Shown here piece after piece: positions 1 through 7,876 of a stretch of DNA of 16,350 nt (within the stretch, counting starts at the first letter, position 1; the number at the start of each line of letters is the position of its first letter). The position numbers and the translations under genes are program-made. Below the pieces are notes generated by a model that saw nothing but the letters and a program-made list of their open reading frames with translations, was not told where the DNA came from and ran no database searches. This stretch comes from an uncultured Cellvibrio sp. (GTDB lineage: Bacteria; Pseudomonadota; Gammaproteobacteria; Pseudomonadales; Cellvibrionaceae): positions 1 through 16,350 of the forward strand of contig CAMLOU010000102.1 of NCBI GenBank assembly GCA_946481735.1, written 5' to 3'.

Positions 1-24
1 GCCAGATCTACCGCTTGGCCAACA

Positions 25-270
25 TCAGTATTCTGACAGGGCGTCAATCAAATCCTGTTTGCTCATCTTGCCCGCATTTTCAATGCCGAACTCCATGGCC
101 TTCTGATCCAGGTCGTAGCGCGACCACTTTTCATAGCGCGAGTATTTGTGGTGATGTCGGGGTGATGCAGGGTCCGCATTGGCGGAAAATTTTTTCCGGT
201 ACATGCGTTGCATACGTTGTGATTTATAGTTGTCAGTATCATCAAGATAATTTTGATAATGAGCAGCCAT
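25..270 (-). CDS. Small basic protein with Rho-N/SAP-like C-terminal motif
   Basis: An 81-residue protein of unknown function. The N-terminal half (residues 1-50) is polar and rich in Tyr, Arg, Lys and His, with an HHHKYSRYEKWSRYDLD stretch. The C-terminal 30 residues (KAMEFGIENAGKMSKQDLID region) resemble the short helix-extended-loop-helix of Rho N-terminal or SAP-like domains, which bind nucleic acid in known families. The start is supported by AGGAG eight bases upstream of the ATG. It lies 34 bp downstream of the SDR gene on the same strand, so the two are probably co-transcribed. Small proteins of this type often sit beside stress genes, but a nucleic-acid role here is inference. No signal peptide or membrane segment is visible. 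The 24 bases to the window edge show nothing I can call. Confidence 0.7.
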   Translation of the reverse strand: MAAHYQNYLDDTDNYKSQRMQRMYRKKFSANADPASPRHHHKYSRYEKWSRYDLDQKAMEFGIENAGKMSKQDLIDALSEY

Positions 271-304
271 TTACATTCTCCTGATTTATTATCATGTTGA
301 TCAA

Positions 305-1186
305 TTAAAGCTGACGCCGCCCACCGGTTACGCCGTAAATTTCTCCGGTGATATAACTTGCATCTTCTGATGCAAGAAATACATAGATCGGAGCCAATTC
401 CGCCGGCTGGGCCGGGCGCTCAAACAGCGTATTGGAACCGAAGGTTTTGACTTTTTCTTCCGGCATGGTGGAGGGAATCAAGGGGGTCCACACCGGCCCC
501 GGTGCTACGGCGTTAACGCGGATGCCTTTCTTAATTGCTTCCTCTGCCAACGACAGCGTAAAGTTGGCAATTGCCGCTTTAGTTGCTGCATAAGGCGCGA
601 GTTGCGCGCTGGGAGAAAATGCCTGGATCGAAGTGGTATTGATGATTGATCCACCGGGAGACATAAATTTCAGCGCATAGCGCGAGAAGAAAAAGAAGGA
701 TTCAATATTGGTGCGAAAGGTGTAATCAATATCGTCGTCCGGAATATCTTCGATAGAAGAATAGGTTTTTTGGAACGCGGCATTGTTGACTAAAATATCC
801 AGACGCCCGAAGCGTTCAAGGCAATCATCCACCACCCGTTCACACGCTGCGCGATCCGATTGGTTCATCTTGATCGACATCACCTCTACACCGCATTCCC
901 GCACCAGTTGTTCGGTTTCCCGTGCGTCTTTTTCTTCTTCCAGATAGGTAAACACCACATGAGCACCTTCGCGTGCATAGGCCACCGCAATAGCGCGACC
1001 TATGCCACTGTCGCCGCCGGAAATAATGGCAACAGCCCCGTTCAGTTTTTTATTGCCTTGGTAACTTTGTTCACCGTGATCTGCCGGTGGGTCCATCTCC
1101 TGTTCAGTGCCGGGAATGGATTGTGACCCGGCCGGAAAATTGGGTGTAGGGTATTTAGTGCGGGGATCAATAAAGACGCTGTTCAT
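305..1186 (-). CDS. SDR family oxidoreductase (YghA / general-stress type)
   Basis: Classical-fold short-chain dehydrogenase of 293 residues, close to the length of the YghA-like stress SDRs. These are NAD(P)-dependent oxidoreductases with a roughly 45-residue N-terminal extension; their physiological substrates are poorly known. Visible motifs are the cofactor-binding GGDSGIGRA (about residues 57-65), NNAA (134-137), the catalytic Ser (about 186) and YAATK with Tyr199 and Lys203, and a C-terminal VTGG. The reading frame stays open eight codons further upstream to an ATG at 1210. I chose the ATG at 1186 because GGAG lies six bases before it and because the resulting N-terminus (MNSVFIDPRTKYP) fits the family. 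It is the first gene of a two-gene unit with the small basic protein. It is separated from the glycan operon upstream by REP elements, so it is probably independently expressed. Confidence 0.9.
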   Translation of the reverse strand: MNSVFIDPRTKYPTPNFPAGSQSIPGTEQEMDPPADHGEQSYQGNKKLNGAVAIISGGDSGIGRAIAVAYAREGAHVVFTYLEEEKDARETEQLVRECGVEVMSIKMNQSDRAACERVVDDCLERFGRLDILVNNAAFQKTYSSIEDIPDDDIDYTFRTNIESFFFFSRYALKFMSPGGSIINTTSIQAFSPSAQLAPYAATKAAIANFTLSLAEEAIKKGIRVNAVAPGPVWTPLIPSTMPEEKVKTFGSNTLFERPAQPAELAPIYVFLASEDASYITGEIYGVTGGRRQL

Positions 1187-1361
1187 AGGTGACTCCATAA
1201 GAAAGGGCATTGCATATTGAACGTTGTAAACCTTGCAATGTTATTTTCGCTCTTACAGTATTTGGCATGGGTTGCAACGATTTAATCCCAAGTTTTTTGT
1301 TATTCTGATTACAGCAAAAACCGGTCCATTGTCTTCAGGATGTCTCGCCTATTTTTTTTAC
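1187..1361 (-). other. Upstream region of the SDR unit
   Basis: Noncoding stretch between the SDR start and the REP cluster. It is AT-rich relative to the neighbouring genes, with several A/T runs, and should hold the SDR promoter. I could not find a -35/-10 pair with good spacing on the minus strand. Together with the REP cluster at 1362-1513 it accounts for the whole gap between the SDR gene and the methyltransferase gene. Confidence 0.4.
1193..1196 (-). promoter_or_regulatory. Ribosome binding site deciding the SDR start
   Basis: GGAG on the minus strand, six bases before the ATG at 1186. Neither of the two in-frame ATGs further upstream (1210 and 1198) has a comparable site, so this favours the shorter 293-residue protein. 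Confidence 0.6.
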
Positions 1362-1513
1362 GTAGGTCGGATTACTGTAGGTCGGATTAGCAAAGCGTAA
1401 TCCGACGATAGGCAGCAGTTATGACGATAACTAATCGGATTACACTGCGCTGATTCGCGTTCTGCGTATTTTGTTAGGGCATTGTCGGATTACGCTGCGC
1501 TAATCCGACCTAC
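1362..1513. repeat. Cluster of GTAG-type REP elements (BIME-like)
   Basis: There are four related copies. A: a half copy GTAGGTCGGATTA at 1362-1374. B: a full copy at 1377-1406, with stem GTCGGATTA (1381-1389) pairing perfectly with TAATCCGAC (1398-1406) around an 8-base loop. C: a diverged copy in the opposite orientation at about 1435-1457. D: a full copy in the opposite orientation at 1484-1513, with stem 1484-1492/1501-1509 followed by CTAC. A GTAG head, a nine-base stem and paired opposite orientations are the hallmarks of REP elements mobilised by RAYT transposases. No RAYT gene is in the window. The hairpins lie directly after the ten-gene operon and may act as its transcript end or 3' stabiliser, which is inference. 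Confidence 0.85.
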
Positions 1514-2267
1514 GGGTGTGGGTGAAGGCGGTGAGTTCGGCTTGGGCGAAAGAGGAGGGTTCGCCTATGGCTTCACAGAGATATATCTCGTGTCCCAGCT
1601 TTTTGATATTGCCAAACCCCGCGGCGCGTAACATGGCTTCAATGGCAGCGTGATTGGGCGCCCACCAATTGGTTGGGTCATCTTCGATACGGTGTTCGAT
1701 AAACGCCATCTTTGGCCAGCCGGGGTGGGTCATGACTTCCCGCTGGGGCAGGGTGTAATTTTGTTCCGCGGGAAAAACCTCTTCGCCGGGCATGGTCATG
1801 GTTTGAAAAACCATCTTGCCTTTGCAGCGTTGACGAATAATGTCCAGTGCTAATAACGGGTGGCGCAGGTGATACAGCACGCCCATAAACCACACCAGAT
1901 CATACTGTTGGTTATCGTGGATCAGGTCATAAACCGTGCTCTGGCGAAATGTAATTTGCTCACGGTAACCCAGGGTGTCCGCTGCCCATGAGGCCTGCTG
2001 CAAATAATGCTCATCAATGTCGATGGCGGTGACCCGGGCACCGCGTTTGGCTAATTCAAAGCTGTAATAGCCAGCGTTGCAACCAATATCCAGGGCGTTG
2101 ATTCCCTGCAGATCATCCGGCAACGAGGTTGCAATTTCCTGCCATTTATAGCGCGGGAAATCGCCCAGGAAATGATTCGGCGCCGTTTGCGTACCATCGG
2201 GTAGATGCAAATTATGAAACCAGGGTTGCAACGCTTTGACTTGAGCGGCAATAGCAGCTTCGGGCAT
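1500..2267 (-). CDS. Class I SAM-dependent methyltransferase, CmoB-like
   Basis: A 255-residue methyltransferase. Motif I is LDIGCNAGYYSFELA (about 59-73). An acidic strand-2 end follows (AIDIDEHYL, 81-89), then a motif IV/V region YDLVWFMGVLYHLRHP (122-137) and NWWAPNH (200-206). This pattern resembles the CmoB-type family, but its position as last gene of a glycan operon argues for a sugar or glycoside as acceptor rather than tRNA; that is inference. GGAGG lies nine bases before the start. It follows the third CgeB-like glycosyltransferase by 32 bp. The last four codons (RRSD) and the TAG stop lie inside a REP element (1484-1513), so the C-terminus was probably rewritten when the repeat arrived. 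The core fold is complete, so the enzyme is probably still active. Confidence 0.88.
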   Translation of the reverse strand: MPEAAIAAQVKALQPWFHNLHLPDGTQTAPNHFLGDFPRYKWQEIATSLPDDLQGINALDIGCNAGYYSFELAKRGARVTAIDIDEHYLQQASWAADTLGYREQITFRQSTVYDLIHDNQQYDLVWFMGVLYHLRHPLLALDIIRQRCKGKMVFQTMTMPGEEVFPAEQNYTLPQREVMTHPGWPKMAFIEHRIEDDPTNWWAPNHAAIEAMLRAAGFGNIKKLGHEIYLCEAIGEPSSFAQAELTAFTHTRRSD

Positions 2268-2299
2268 AGGATTTTTCCTCCGGGTTAGCAGCGGGAAGG

Positions 2300-3394
2300 T
2301 TAAAGCGCTTGCGCCAGTAGTGGTGTAAAGGTTTCTTCCCAGTAATGTTCAAGTTCTGCGGCGCGGTGGGCGGCGGTGTGAAAGCGCAAGACTTTTTGTT
2401 GTGCGCGCCGTGCAACAGCCGTGCGTTCAACAGCGGGCATTTGCAGGTAATCCAGTACATCCCGACACGTCCGTGCGACCAAAATCTCCTTGCCCGGCGT
2501 AAAGTAATTTTCCAGGCCCGACCATTCATCCGTAATAATTGGCGTGCCGCAAGCGGCAGCTTCAAATAATCTCACGCTGGGTGAGTGGCCGGCTTCTATC
2601 ATGTCTTTGCGGGTGATGTTCAGGGTGAATCTTTGGCTCTGGTAAAACAGGCGGTGCTGATGCGGTGGAATGTGTTCGATATAGGTCACGTTATCAGGCC
2701 AATAAATCGTTAACGGGTATTGGGCTCCAGCAACACAGAATGCCATCTCGCGCTCGGTGATGGCGGTCTCCAGTAAAAATTTGTTCAGCGTTGGCTGGCG
2801 ATCTTCACTGTAGGTACCGAGGTAGCCGAGGGCGTAATCGTAGCCGGGTTGCTCGTCCGTCGCAGGGTAATACAAATCCGGATCAACCGAACAGTGAAGC
2901 GCCCTTGCACGTTGCGCGCCCCATCGCTCTTCCAGAATTTTCAGTACCGGCCCACCACTGAAAGACAAATACAAGTCAAATAATGGAATCATCGCCGGCG
3001 TCAGGTATTCATAATCGCCCCGTTGTAATTTAGCGAGGGTAACCGGCGTGTCGATATCGTAAAACGCGAGGCAACCGGATGATAACGCGCGAACGCGATT
3101 GGCCAGCACCTCGGCGTCCGCCACATAGGAGCCCAGGATTATCAGGTCCGCTTTGGCCAGTGTAAGGCGATAATCTTCAATCTCTACGATGGAGTGGTAC
3201 AAAATGGTTTCGCAGAATGACGGATTGGGTAAATCGCGATGCTGCCGGTACCAGGGTACATCTTTTTCAAAAAAGGTAACCTTGTGTCCGCGCTGCGCGA
3301 GCGCTTTTATCAGGCTGCGGTAGGTGGTTGCGTGGCCATTGCCCCAGGAGGATGTAATCGATAAACCGAAGATAACAATATTGAGTGCTTTCAT
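2300..3394 (-). CDS. CgeB-like glycosyltransferase, third of three paralogues
   Basis: A 364-residue glycosyltransferase with a GT-B-type layout. The N-terminal Rossmann-like half begins IVIFGLSITSSWGNGHATTYR, with a glycine-rich opening loop. The C-terminal nucleotide-sugar-binding half carries SPSVRLFEAAACGTPIITDEW (about 271-291) and then ENYFTPGKEILVAR (295-308), characteristic of the group-1 family that includes the Bacillus spore-coat protein CgeB. A mid-protein FYDIDTPVTL motif (111-120) is shared with the neighbour upstream, which has FWDVDAPATL. CgeB-type proteins are thought to transfer sugars from nucleotide donors; donor and acceptor here are unknown. AGGA eight bases before the ATG supports the start. 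It sits 23 bp after its paralogue and 32 bp before the methyltransferase. No signal peptide or membrane segment is seen, so it is probably cytoplasmic. Confidence 0.85.
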   Translation of the reverse strand: MKALNIVIFGLSITSSWGNGHATTYRSLIKALAQRGHKVTFFEKDVPWYRQHRDLPNPSFCETILYHSIVEIEDYRLTLAKADLIILGSYVADAEVLANRVRALSSGCLAFYDIDTPVTLAKLQRGDYEYLTPAMIPLFDLYLSFSGGPVLKILEERWGAQRARALHCSVDPDLYYPATDEQPGYDYALGYLGTYSEDRQPTLNKFLLETAITEREMAFCVAGAQYPLTIYWPDNVTYIEHIPPHQHRLFYQSQRFTLNITRKDMIEAGHSPSVRLFEAAACGTPIITDEWSGLENYFTPGKEILVARTCRDVLDYLQMPAVERTAVARRAQQKVLRFHTAAHRAAELEHYWEETFTPLLAQAL

Positions 3395-3417
3395 ATGATG
3401 TGTCCTGATAAGGTGTC

Positions 3418-4527
3418 CTATGCAATGGCGGCGGATGGGTAATCGGCGTTCATCAAGGCTTCAAATTCGCTTGCCCGATGGCGGTAGGTGTGTTCAGCCA
3501 GCATACGCTCGCGGGCTGCGGCACCGATTCGTTTGGCTTTTTCCGGCGTGAGGTGACGCAGGTGTTTAATCACATCATCGCCATTGCGCGCCACCAGGAC
3601 TTCTTTGTCAGGTTCGAGGAACTGTTCAACGCCTTCCCAATAATCCATGATCAAACACGCACCGGCACCGGCGGCTTCGAACACGCGCGTTGGCGGAGAA
3701 AAACCATTGCGCGCCATGCTGTCGCGATTGATATTGAGCACGGCCAGCGCACTGCAATTAAATTGATTGTGGTCCCGGGTATAAACATGCCCCAGGTAAT
3801 GTAAATTGGGAAACTGGGGTGAATAACTTTCCCAACCGCTGCCGCCCAGAATAAATTTTTTGTCAGGCAGGGCTGATACAGCATTGAAGAAAAATTCCTG
3901 TACGCGCGCTTCCCGATCTGGCAAACGGTTACCGAGAAAACTCAGCGTCGCTGAAAAAGTGTCATCTGCGGGCACCGGGTGATGAATATCCGGGTCCAGG
4001 GCGTTGTAAATCGGTTGGCAATGTTGCGCACCCAATTCATGGTACGCATCAATGACTGGCTGGCCACCACCGTAGGTGAGAATAAAATCGTAGTGGGGTA
4101 TCTGCTCACGGAAAGGATCTTGCGGGTTGTTATGAATACGTTCCAGGGTCGCGGGTGCGTCCACATCCCAGAAAATTTTTATCATGTTGGGTGTGTCTTT
4201 GTAGTGCGCAATAACTTCCCGTTCAAGCCACTCGTCCAATACGCCCACACCGCTGGCTTTAACGATCACATCCACATTCTGCGCAGATTCCAGTGCTTTT
4301 TTTGCGCTGGCTTCATCCGCCTGGTAAACCACGACTTCAGCCCATTCCGGATCGTCGATATCGCGATGTTGTTGCCGTTCGAACGCATCGGGTTCGTAAA
4401 ACGTGATCTCGTGACCGCGTGCGGCCAAGGCCTTGATGATGCCGCGATAATAGGTTGCTGCGCCGTTCCAATAGGACGACACCAGGCTGGAACCAAAAAA
4501 CGCAATCTTTAAACGCTGTTGATACAT
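3418..4527 (-). CDS. CgeB-like glycosyltransferase, second of three paralogues
   Basis: A 369-residue glycosyltransferase of the same family as both flanking genes. It opens KIAFFGSSLVSSYWNGAATYYRG (N-terminal GT-B lobe, residues 7-29). It carries FWDVDAPATL (119-128) and the C-terminal donor-site signature LNINRDSMARNGFSPPTRVFEAA (about 264-286), then DKEVLVAR (307-314). The C-terminal lobe follows the same pattern as the downstream paralogue, with the FEAA glutamate, an IxD turn, an acidic residue before the aromatic and LVAR. This indicates tandem duplication followed by divergence, so the two probably add different sugars or act on different acceptors. GGGAG lies seven bases before the ATG. 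The gap to the upstream gene is only 3 bp, so translational coupling is likely. It looks cytoplasmic. The substrate cannot be read from sequence. Confidence 0.85.
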   Translation of the reverse strand: MYQQRLKIAFFGSSLVSSYWNGAATYYRGIIKALAARGHEITFYEPDAFERQQHRDIDDPEWAEVVVYQADEASAKKALESAQNVDVIVKASGVGVLDEWLEREVIAHYKDTPNMIKIFWDVDAPATLERIHNNPQDPFREQIPHYDFILTYGGGQPVIDAYHELGAQHCQPIYNALDPDIHHPVPADDTFSATLSFLGNRLPDREARVQEFFFNAVSALPDKKFILGGSGWESYSPQFPNLHYLGHVYTRDHNQFNCSALAVLNINRDSMARNGFSPPTRVFEAAGAGACLIMDYWEGVEQFLEPDKEVLVARNGDDVIKHLRHLTPEKAKRIGAAARERMLAEHTYRHRASEFEALMNADYPSAAIA

Positions 4528-4530
4528 GAC

Positions 4531-5709
4531 TTATCTCCCGATGTGTTGTACCTGCGTGTTACTTTGGGGGTAGGTCACGCGCATGCCTATTCCTGCATCG
4601 CCGATCAGATTTAACAACTGGTCAACGCGATGACCGCAGGTGTGGCGCGATAAAATGGTGCTGCGAGCCTGATTGGCCAGATGCTGGGCAAAATCCCGAT
4701 CATTGAGGATGGTGCGTAAATGTTTTTCCATCTGTTCGGTATTGCGCGCAACCAGGAAATCCTCGCCCGGTGTAAACAGATTTTCACTGTCCTGCCAGGG
4801 CGCGGAGATCAAGGGAATGCCGCAGGCCATGGCTTCAAAGGGTCTGATGGTGGGGATACCGGGCAAGGTTTCCGCGTAATAACGGCGTGGCACATGCACG
4901 GTGACAGCGTGATTGGCAAAGACCTGCGGCGCACGGAAATTAGGTAACCAGCCGCAGTGGTGGATGCCGTCTGCTTCCAGTTGATCGAGCACCAGTTGCG
5001 GATAACGCACGCCGTAAATATGAGCGTTTAATTCCAGGTTGCGAATCGGCTCAAACAAAAAGGTTTCCAATTCGCGGGTCCGTTCATCGTCCCCCCAGTT
5101 GCCGATCCACACAAGATCGCCACGGGGAAAATCCGCTGAAGGCTCGCGCGGATAAAATACCCGAATGTCTGCTGCTTCGTGCCAGGTCCAGACCGTATCA
5201 CTCCAGCCGTGGGCGCGGTAGACGTTGGTGAGGATGTCGCCGAAGGCAAGGATGCCGTCGTAACATTCCAGGTTAAAGCGTTTGATCCATTCCGGATCAC
5301 TCACCGCGCGGTGGTGCGTATCATGAAACAGCAGGGTGAAGGGCTGGCCGCGATTGCTGCCGTATTGAATCCGGTTACGCAATTCGCCCAGGCCGTTGAC
5401 CAACCAGGGTTCATTCCATTCATGCACAATGATGACATCGGAATCTTCAGCGATCTGTTCAAGATCCAGTGTGTGTTGGTCATAAAATTGACCGCGCATT
5501 TGCAGTTGCGGATACGCCTGGTGAAACGCCTTGATGGGTTCCAGACCGTGCGTATCAATTAACTGCTGTTTACTCCAGCCATTGGCAGGTTCATACACCT
5601 GGACCTGGTGGCCGCGCTCAAGTAATTCGCTCACAATACCGCGCAAAAAATGGGCGTTACCGTGATTCCAGTCGGAAACTAATGAGTGGTAAAACAAACT
5701 GAATTTCAT
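4531..5709 (-). CDS. CgeB-like glycosyltransferase, first of three paralogues
   Basis: A 392-residue GT-B-fold glycosyltransferase, the most divergent of the three tandem copies. The N-terminal lobe starts MKFSLFYHSLVSDWNHGNAH. The inter-domain region has LLFHDTHHRAV (126-136) where the other two have the FxDxDxPxTL motif, which suggests a different donor or acceptor. The C-terminal lobe has TIRPFEAMACGIPLISAPW (287-305), ENLFTPGEDFLVAR (309-322) and a final helix region ending in a polar tail. The start overlaps the stop of the upstream GT4 gene in an ATGA arrangement (5706-5709), typical of coupled translation. No signal peptide or membrane segments. The family assignment is firm at the level of group-1 glycosyltransferases and likely for CgeB-type; the specificity is unknown. 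Confidence 0.84.
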   Translation of the reverse strand: MKFSLFYHSLVSDWNHGNAHFLRGIVSELLERGHQVQVYEPANGWSKQQLIDTHGLEPIKAFHQAYPQLQMRGQFYDQHTLDLEQIAEDSDVIIVHEWNEPWLVNGLGELRNRIQYGSNRGQPFTLLFHDTHHRAVSDPEWIKRFNLECYDGILAFGDILTNVYRAHGWSDTVWTWHEAADIRVFYPREPSADFPRGDLVWIGNWGDDERTRELETFLFEPIRNLELNAHIYGVRYPQLVLDQLEADGIHHCGWLPNFRAPQVFANHAVTVHVPRRYYAETLPGIPTIRPFEAMACGIPLISAPWQDSENLFTPGEDFLVARNTEQMEKHLRTILNDRDFAQHLANQARSTILSRHTCGHRVDQLLNLIGDAGIGMRVTYPQSNTQVQHIGR

Positions 5710-6854
5710 ATGTGCATTCCTGATAAAGATGCAACGGAACGGGGACGGGTGAAGACAGCGGGATTTACTAAAGCCTCGTAGGCTTTCATATAATCGTTGG
5801 CCATTTGTTCGGCAAAATAGGATTGCGCTGTGTCCCAGGCCAGCGCGCTCAATTGCTGACGGCGCTGCGGATCATCGATCAACTGATTAACCACCCGACG
5901 TAATTCGGCAGGATTGTCAGGGTCGACATACTCGGCGGCTTCGCCCCACACTTCACGCAAACTCTCGATGTCGCCAAGCACCAATGCGCAGCCGGCGCGG
6001 GCAGCTTCCAGAATCGCTAAACCGAAGGGTTCGTAGCGCGCGGGCGCAACATAAATCGACGCGCGCGCGAGCCAGCGCGCCATCTCTGTGTTGTGCAAAA
6101 ATCCCAGGCAATGAAGATTGTCGGGCGCCTTGCCTTTGCCATTGGGTTGATCAACCTCGCCGGCGACATACACAGGCCACGGCACATCTGCCGCTATGCT
6201 CGATAGTGCAGCAATATTTTTTGCTTCATCCCATAGGCGGCCTGCTGCAAAGATCAAGGGTTCGGCCTGATTGAATTTTTCCGTGGGCGAGTCCGCCAGT
6301 ACGGGAAAATTGCTGCCGTTGTAGATAACACTGGGCGCGGGATAAAGCCGGTTAAAGGGCCCGTAATGATGCGCGAGCGCTTTGGACATGGCGTGTGTGG
6401 GCGCAACAATTAAATCGGCGTTTTTCAGGCTCGCACTGACGCGCTCCCGGTACTCGTGCCACGCCTGAGGTGCAGATTGTTTTTTTACCGCATCCCACCA
6501 GGACAACACGCAGGAATGGCCGAGCATCACCACCGGTGCCGGCCAGGCCAGATCTCCGTGGCCGAGATCATTTAAATGAATGATATCCGGCCGGTAGCGA
6601 CGCGCGAGGGACAACAACCAGTCACCGGCACGGGCGACGTCGTGCCAGGGTTCTTCCATCCAGCACAAACGCCAGGTGCTTTCATGCACATCGACATTGT
6701 CCAGTTGATCTACTTGCTTGCGCTGTTCCAGTGATAAAGCCCGGCCCATGGTGGCCAGCACCACGTGAACGCCGTGAGGTTTCAAGGCCGCGCATAGCGA
6801 CATGCAATAGCTCCAGACGCCGCCGAGTGTGTCTGTGGTCATCAATATTTTCAT
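5706..6854 (-). CDS. GT4-family glycosyltransferase
   Basis: A 382-residue retaining glycosyltransferase of the GT4 type. The N-terminal acceptor lobe opens MKILMTTDTLGGVWSYCMSL, with the usual glycine-rich loop after the first strand. The C-terminal donor lobe has AAGRLWDEAKN (203-213), in which Arg206 and Lys212 match the phosphate-contacting Arg and Lys of GT4 enzymes. It also has the E-x7-E motif, Glu275 to Glu283, in EPFGLAILE. The length is normal. Both ends overlap neighbouring genes by ATGA (6851-6854 and 5706-5709), so it is tightly coupled within the operon. It differs clearly from the three CgeB-like genes that follow and could set the first glycosidic bond of the product, which is inference. 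The protein looks cytoplasmic. Confidence 0.9.
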   Translation of the reverse strand: MKILMTTDTLGGVWSYCMSLCAALKPHGVHVVLATMGRALSLEQRKQVDQLDNVDVHESTWRLCWMEEPWHDVARAGDWLLSLARRYRPDIIHLNDLGHGDLAWPAPVVMLGHSCVLSWWDAVKKQSAPQAWHEYRERVSASLKNADLIVAPTHAMSKALAHHYGPFNRLYPAPSVIYNGSNFPVLADSPTEKFNQAEPLIFAAGRLWDEAKNIAALSSIAADVPWPVYVAGEVDQPNGKGKAPDNLHCLGFLHNTEMARWLARASIYVAPARYEPFGLAILEAARAGCALVLGDIESLREVWGEAAEYVDPDNPAELRRVVNQLIDDPQRRQQLSALAWDTAQSYFAEQMANDYMKAYEALVNPAVFTRPRSVASLSGMHI

Positions 6855-7876
6855 CGGCAGTAAATCCGGTCAATGACGTCCGCTACCTGGATGGCTTGCT
6901 CGACATCCGGATCAAACGCACTGCTTTGGCTGAGGTTTTTTACCCAATCAATCAGCGCGCGACCGCCCCAGGCGTCGGGATAGCCAGCGAGTTTTTCGCG
7001 CGTGGTGCCGGTGAACTGATGTACTTCAAAATCGTAGAAAGAACCATTGACGTTAGTAATCGAGGCGCCGCCATGGGTACCGTAAAAACTCGCTTCAATC
7101 ACAGCGTCGCGCCCGGCGTGCAAATTCCATGAGCAGGTCAAACGCGTGCGCGTGCGGCCATGCATAAATTCAGCGGTTGCGTAATCTTCTACCACACTGA
7201 AGGGCGGTAACAGGGACTTGCCTTTGTGAAATAAATTGCTCGATACCTGCTTGACAGGGCGATTACCCAAGAGGTACATCGCGAGATCTACCAGGTGAAT
7301 ACCCAGGTCCATTACACAACCGCCGCCGGCAGAATTTACGTCGTAAAACCATGACTTGTCGGGGCCGTAAGCGTTATGAAAAACCAGGTCCGCCGCATAA
7401 ATTTCACCCAGTTCGCCGGCAAATATTTTTTGCTTCAATGTATCCACGCCCGCTAGGTGACGATAAGAAAAATCAACACCCAATAGCTTATTGGCGGCGC
7501 GCGCCGCTTCCACCACGCGTTGGGTTTCTTCACAGGTGCGCGCCAGGGGTTTTTGGCAAAAGACCGCTTTGCCGGTACGCAAGGCAGCAATGCAATGATC
7601 GGCATGGAATGCGCTGGGCGTTGCAATCACGACGCCGTCCAGATCCTGTGAAAGAATGTCCGTAAGGCTTTTGCTGATCCGGATACCGCGCTGCAATGCG
7701 GCGGCTTCGGTGGCAGCGTCCAGTGACGGGTCATACACGGTACAACAGTCCGCGATGTGTTCGTTGAGTAGAGCTTCCATTCGCATCCGACCGATCCAGC
7801 CTGTGCCGATAAATCCTAAACGTGGTGTGGCAGGTACAACGTAGGTATCGAAGATATGTGCTGTGGCAGTGTTCAT
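6851..7876 (-). CDS. Gfo/Idh/MocA-family NAD(P)-dependent oxidoreductase
   Basis: A 341-residue oxidoreductase of the Gfo/Idh/MocA family, which reversibly oxidises hydroxyls of sugars, nucleotide sugars or cyclitols. The N-terminal Rossmann fold has GFIGTGWIGR (21-30) and VVIATPSAFH (82-91). The catalytic-lysine motif reads CQKPLA (107-112) with Lys109; most family members have EKP, so Gln108 is a small departure. In the C-terminal domain Asp190 and His194 of DLGIHLVD are the usual proton-relay residues, and all three catalytic positions are therefore present. A roughly 15-residue extension precedes the first strand. It overlaps the upstream dehydrogenase and the downstream GT4 by ATGA. The pairing with a second dehydrogenase suggests an oxidation-reduction pair acting on the same sugar, which is inference. 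Confidence 0.9.
   Translation of the reverse strand: MNTATAHIFDTYVVPATPRLGFIGTGWIGRMRMEALLNEHIADCCTVYDPSLDAATEAAALQRGIRISKSLTDILSQDLDGVVIATPSAFHADHCIAALRTGKAVFCQKPLARTCEETQRVVEAARAANKLLGVDFSYRHLAGVDTLKQKIFAGELGEIYAADLVFHNAYGPDKSWFYDVNSAGGGCVMDLGIHLVDLAMYLLGNRPVKQVSSNLFHKGKSLLPPFSVVEDYATAEFMHGRTRTRLTCSWNLHAGRDAVIEASFYGTHGGASITNVNGSFYDFEVHQFTGTTREKLAGYPDAWGGRALIDWVKNLSQSSAFDPDVEQAIQVADVIDRIYCR

Noticed and set aside
1266..1279. TGGCATGGGTTGCA on the + strand, resembling a sigma-54 promoter
   Set aside because: The GG-to-GC spacing is two bases too short and no + strand gene follows.
1362..1513. CRISPR array
   Set aside because: The repeats are palindromic, in mixed orientation and irregularly spaced, without unique spacers; they fit REP elements.
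3979..4512. 177-codon + strand open frame
   Set aside because: Antisense to the second CgeB-like glycosyltransferase, no recognisable motifs, no ribosome binding site.
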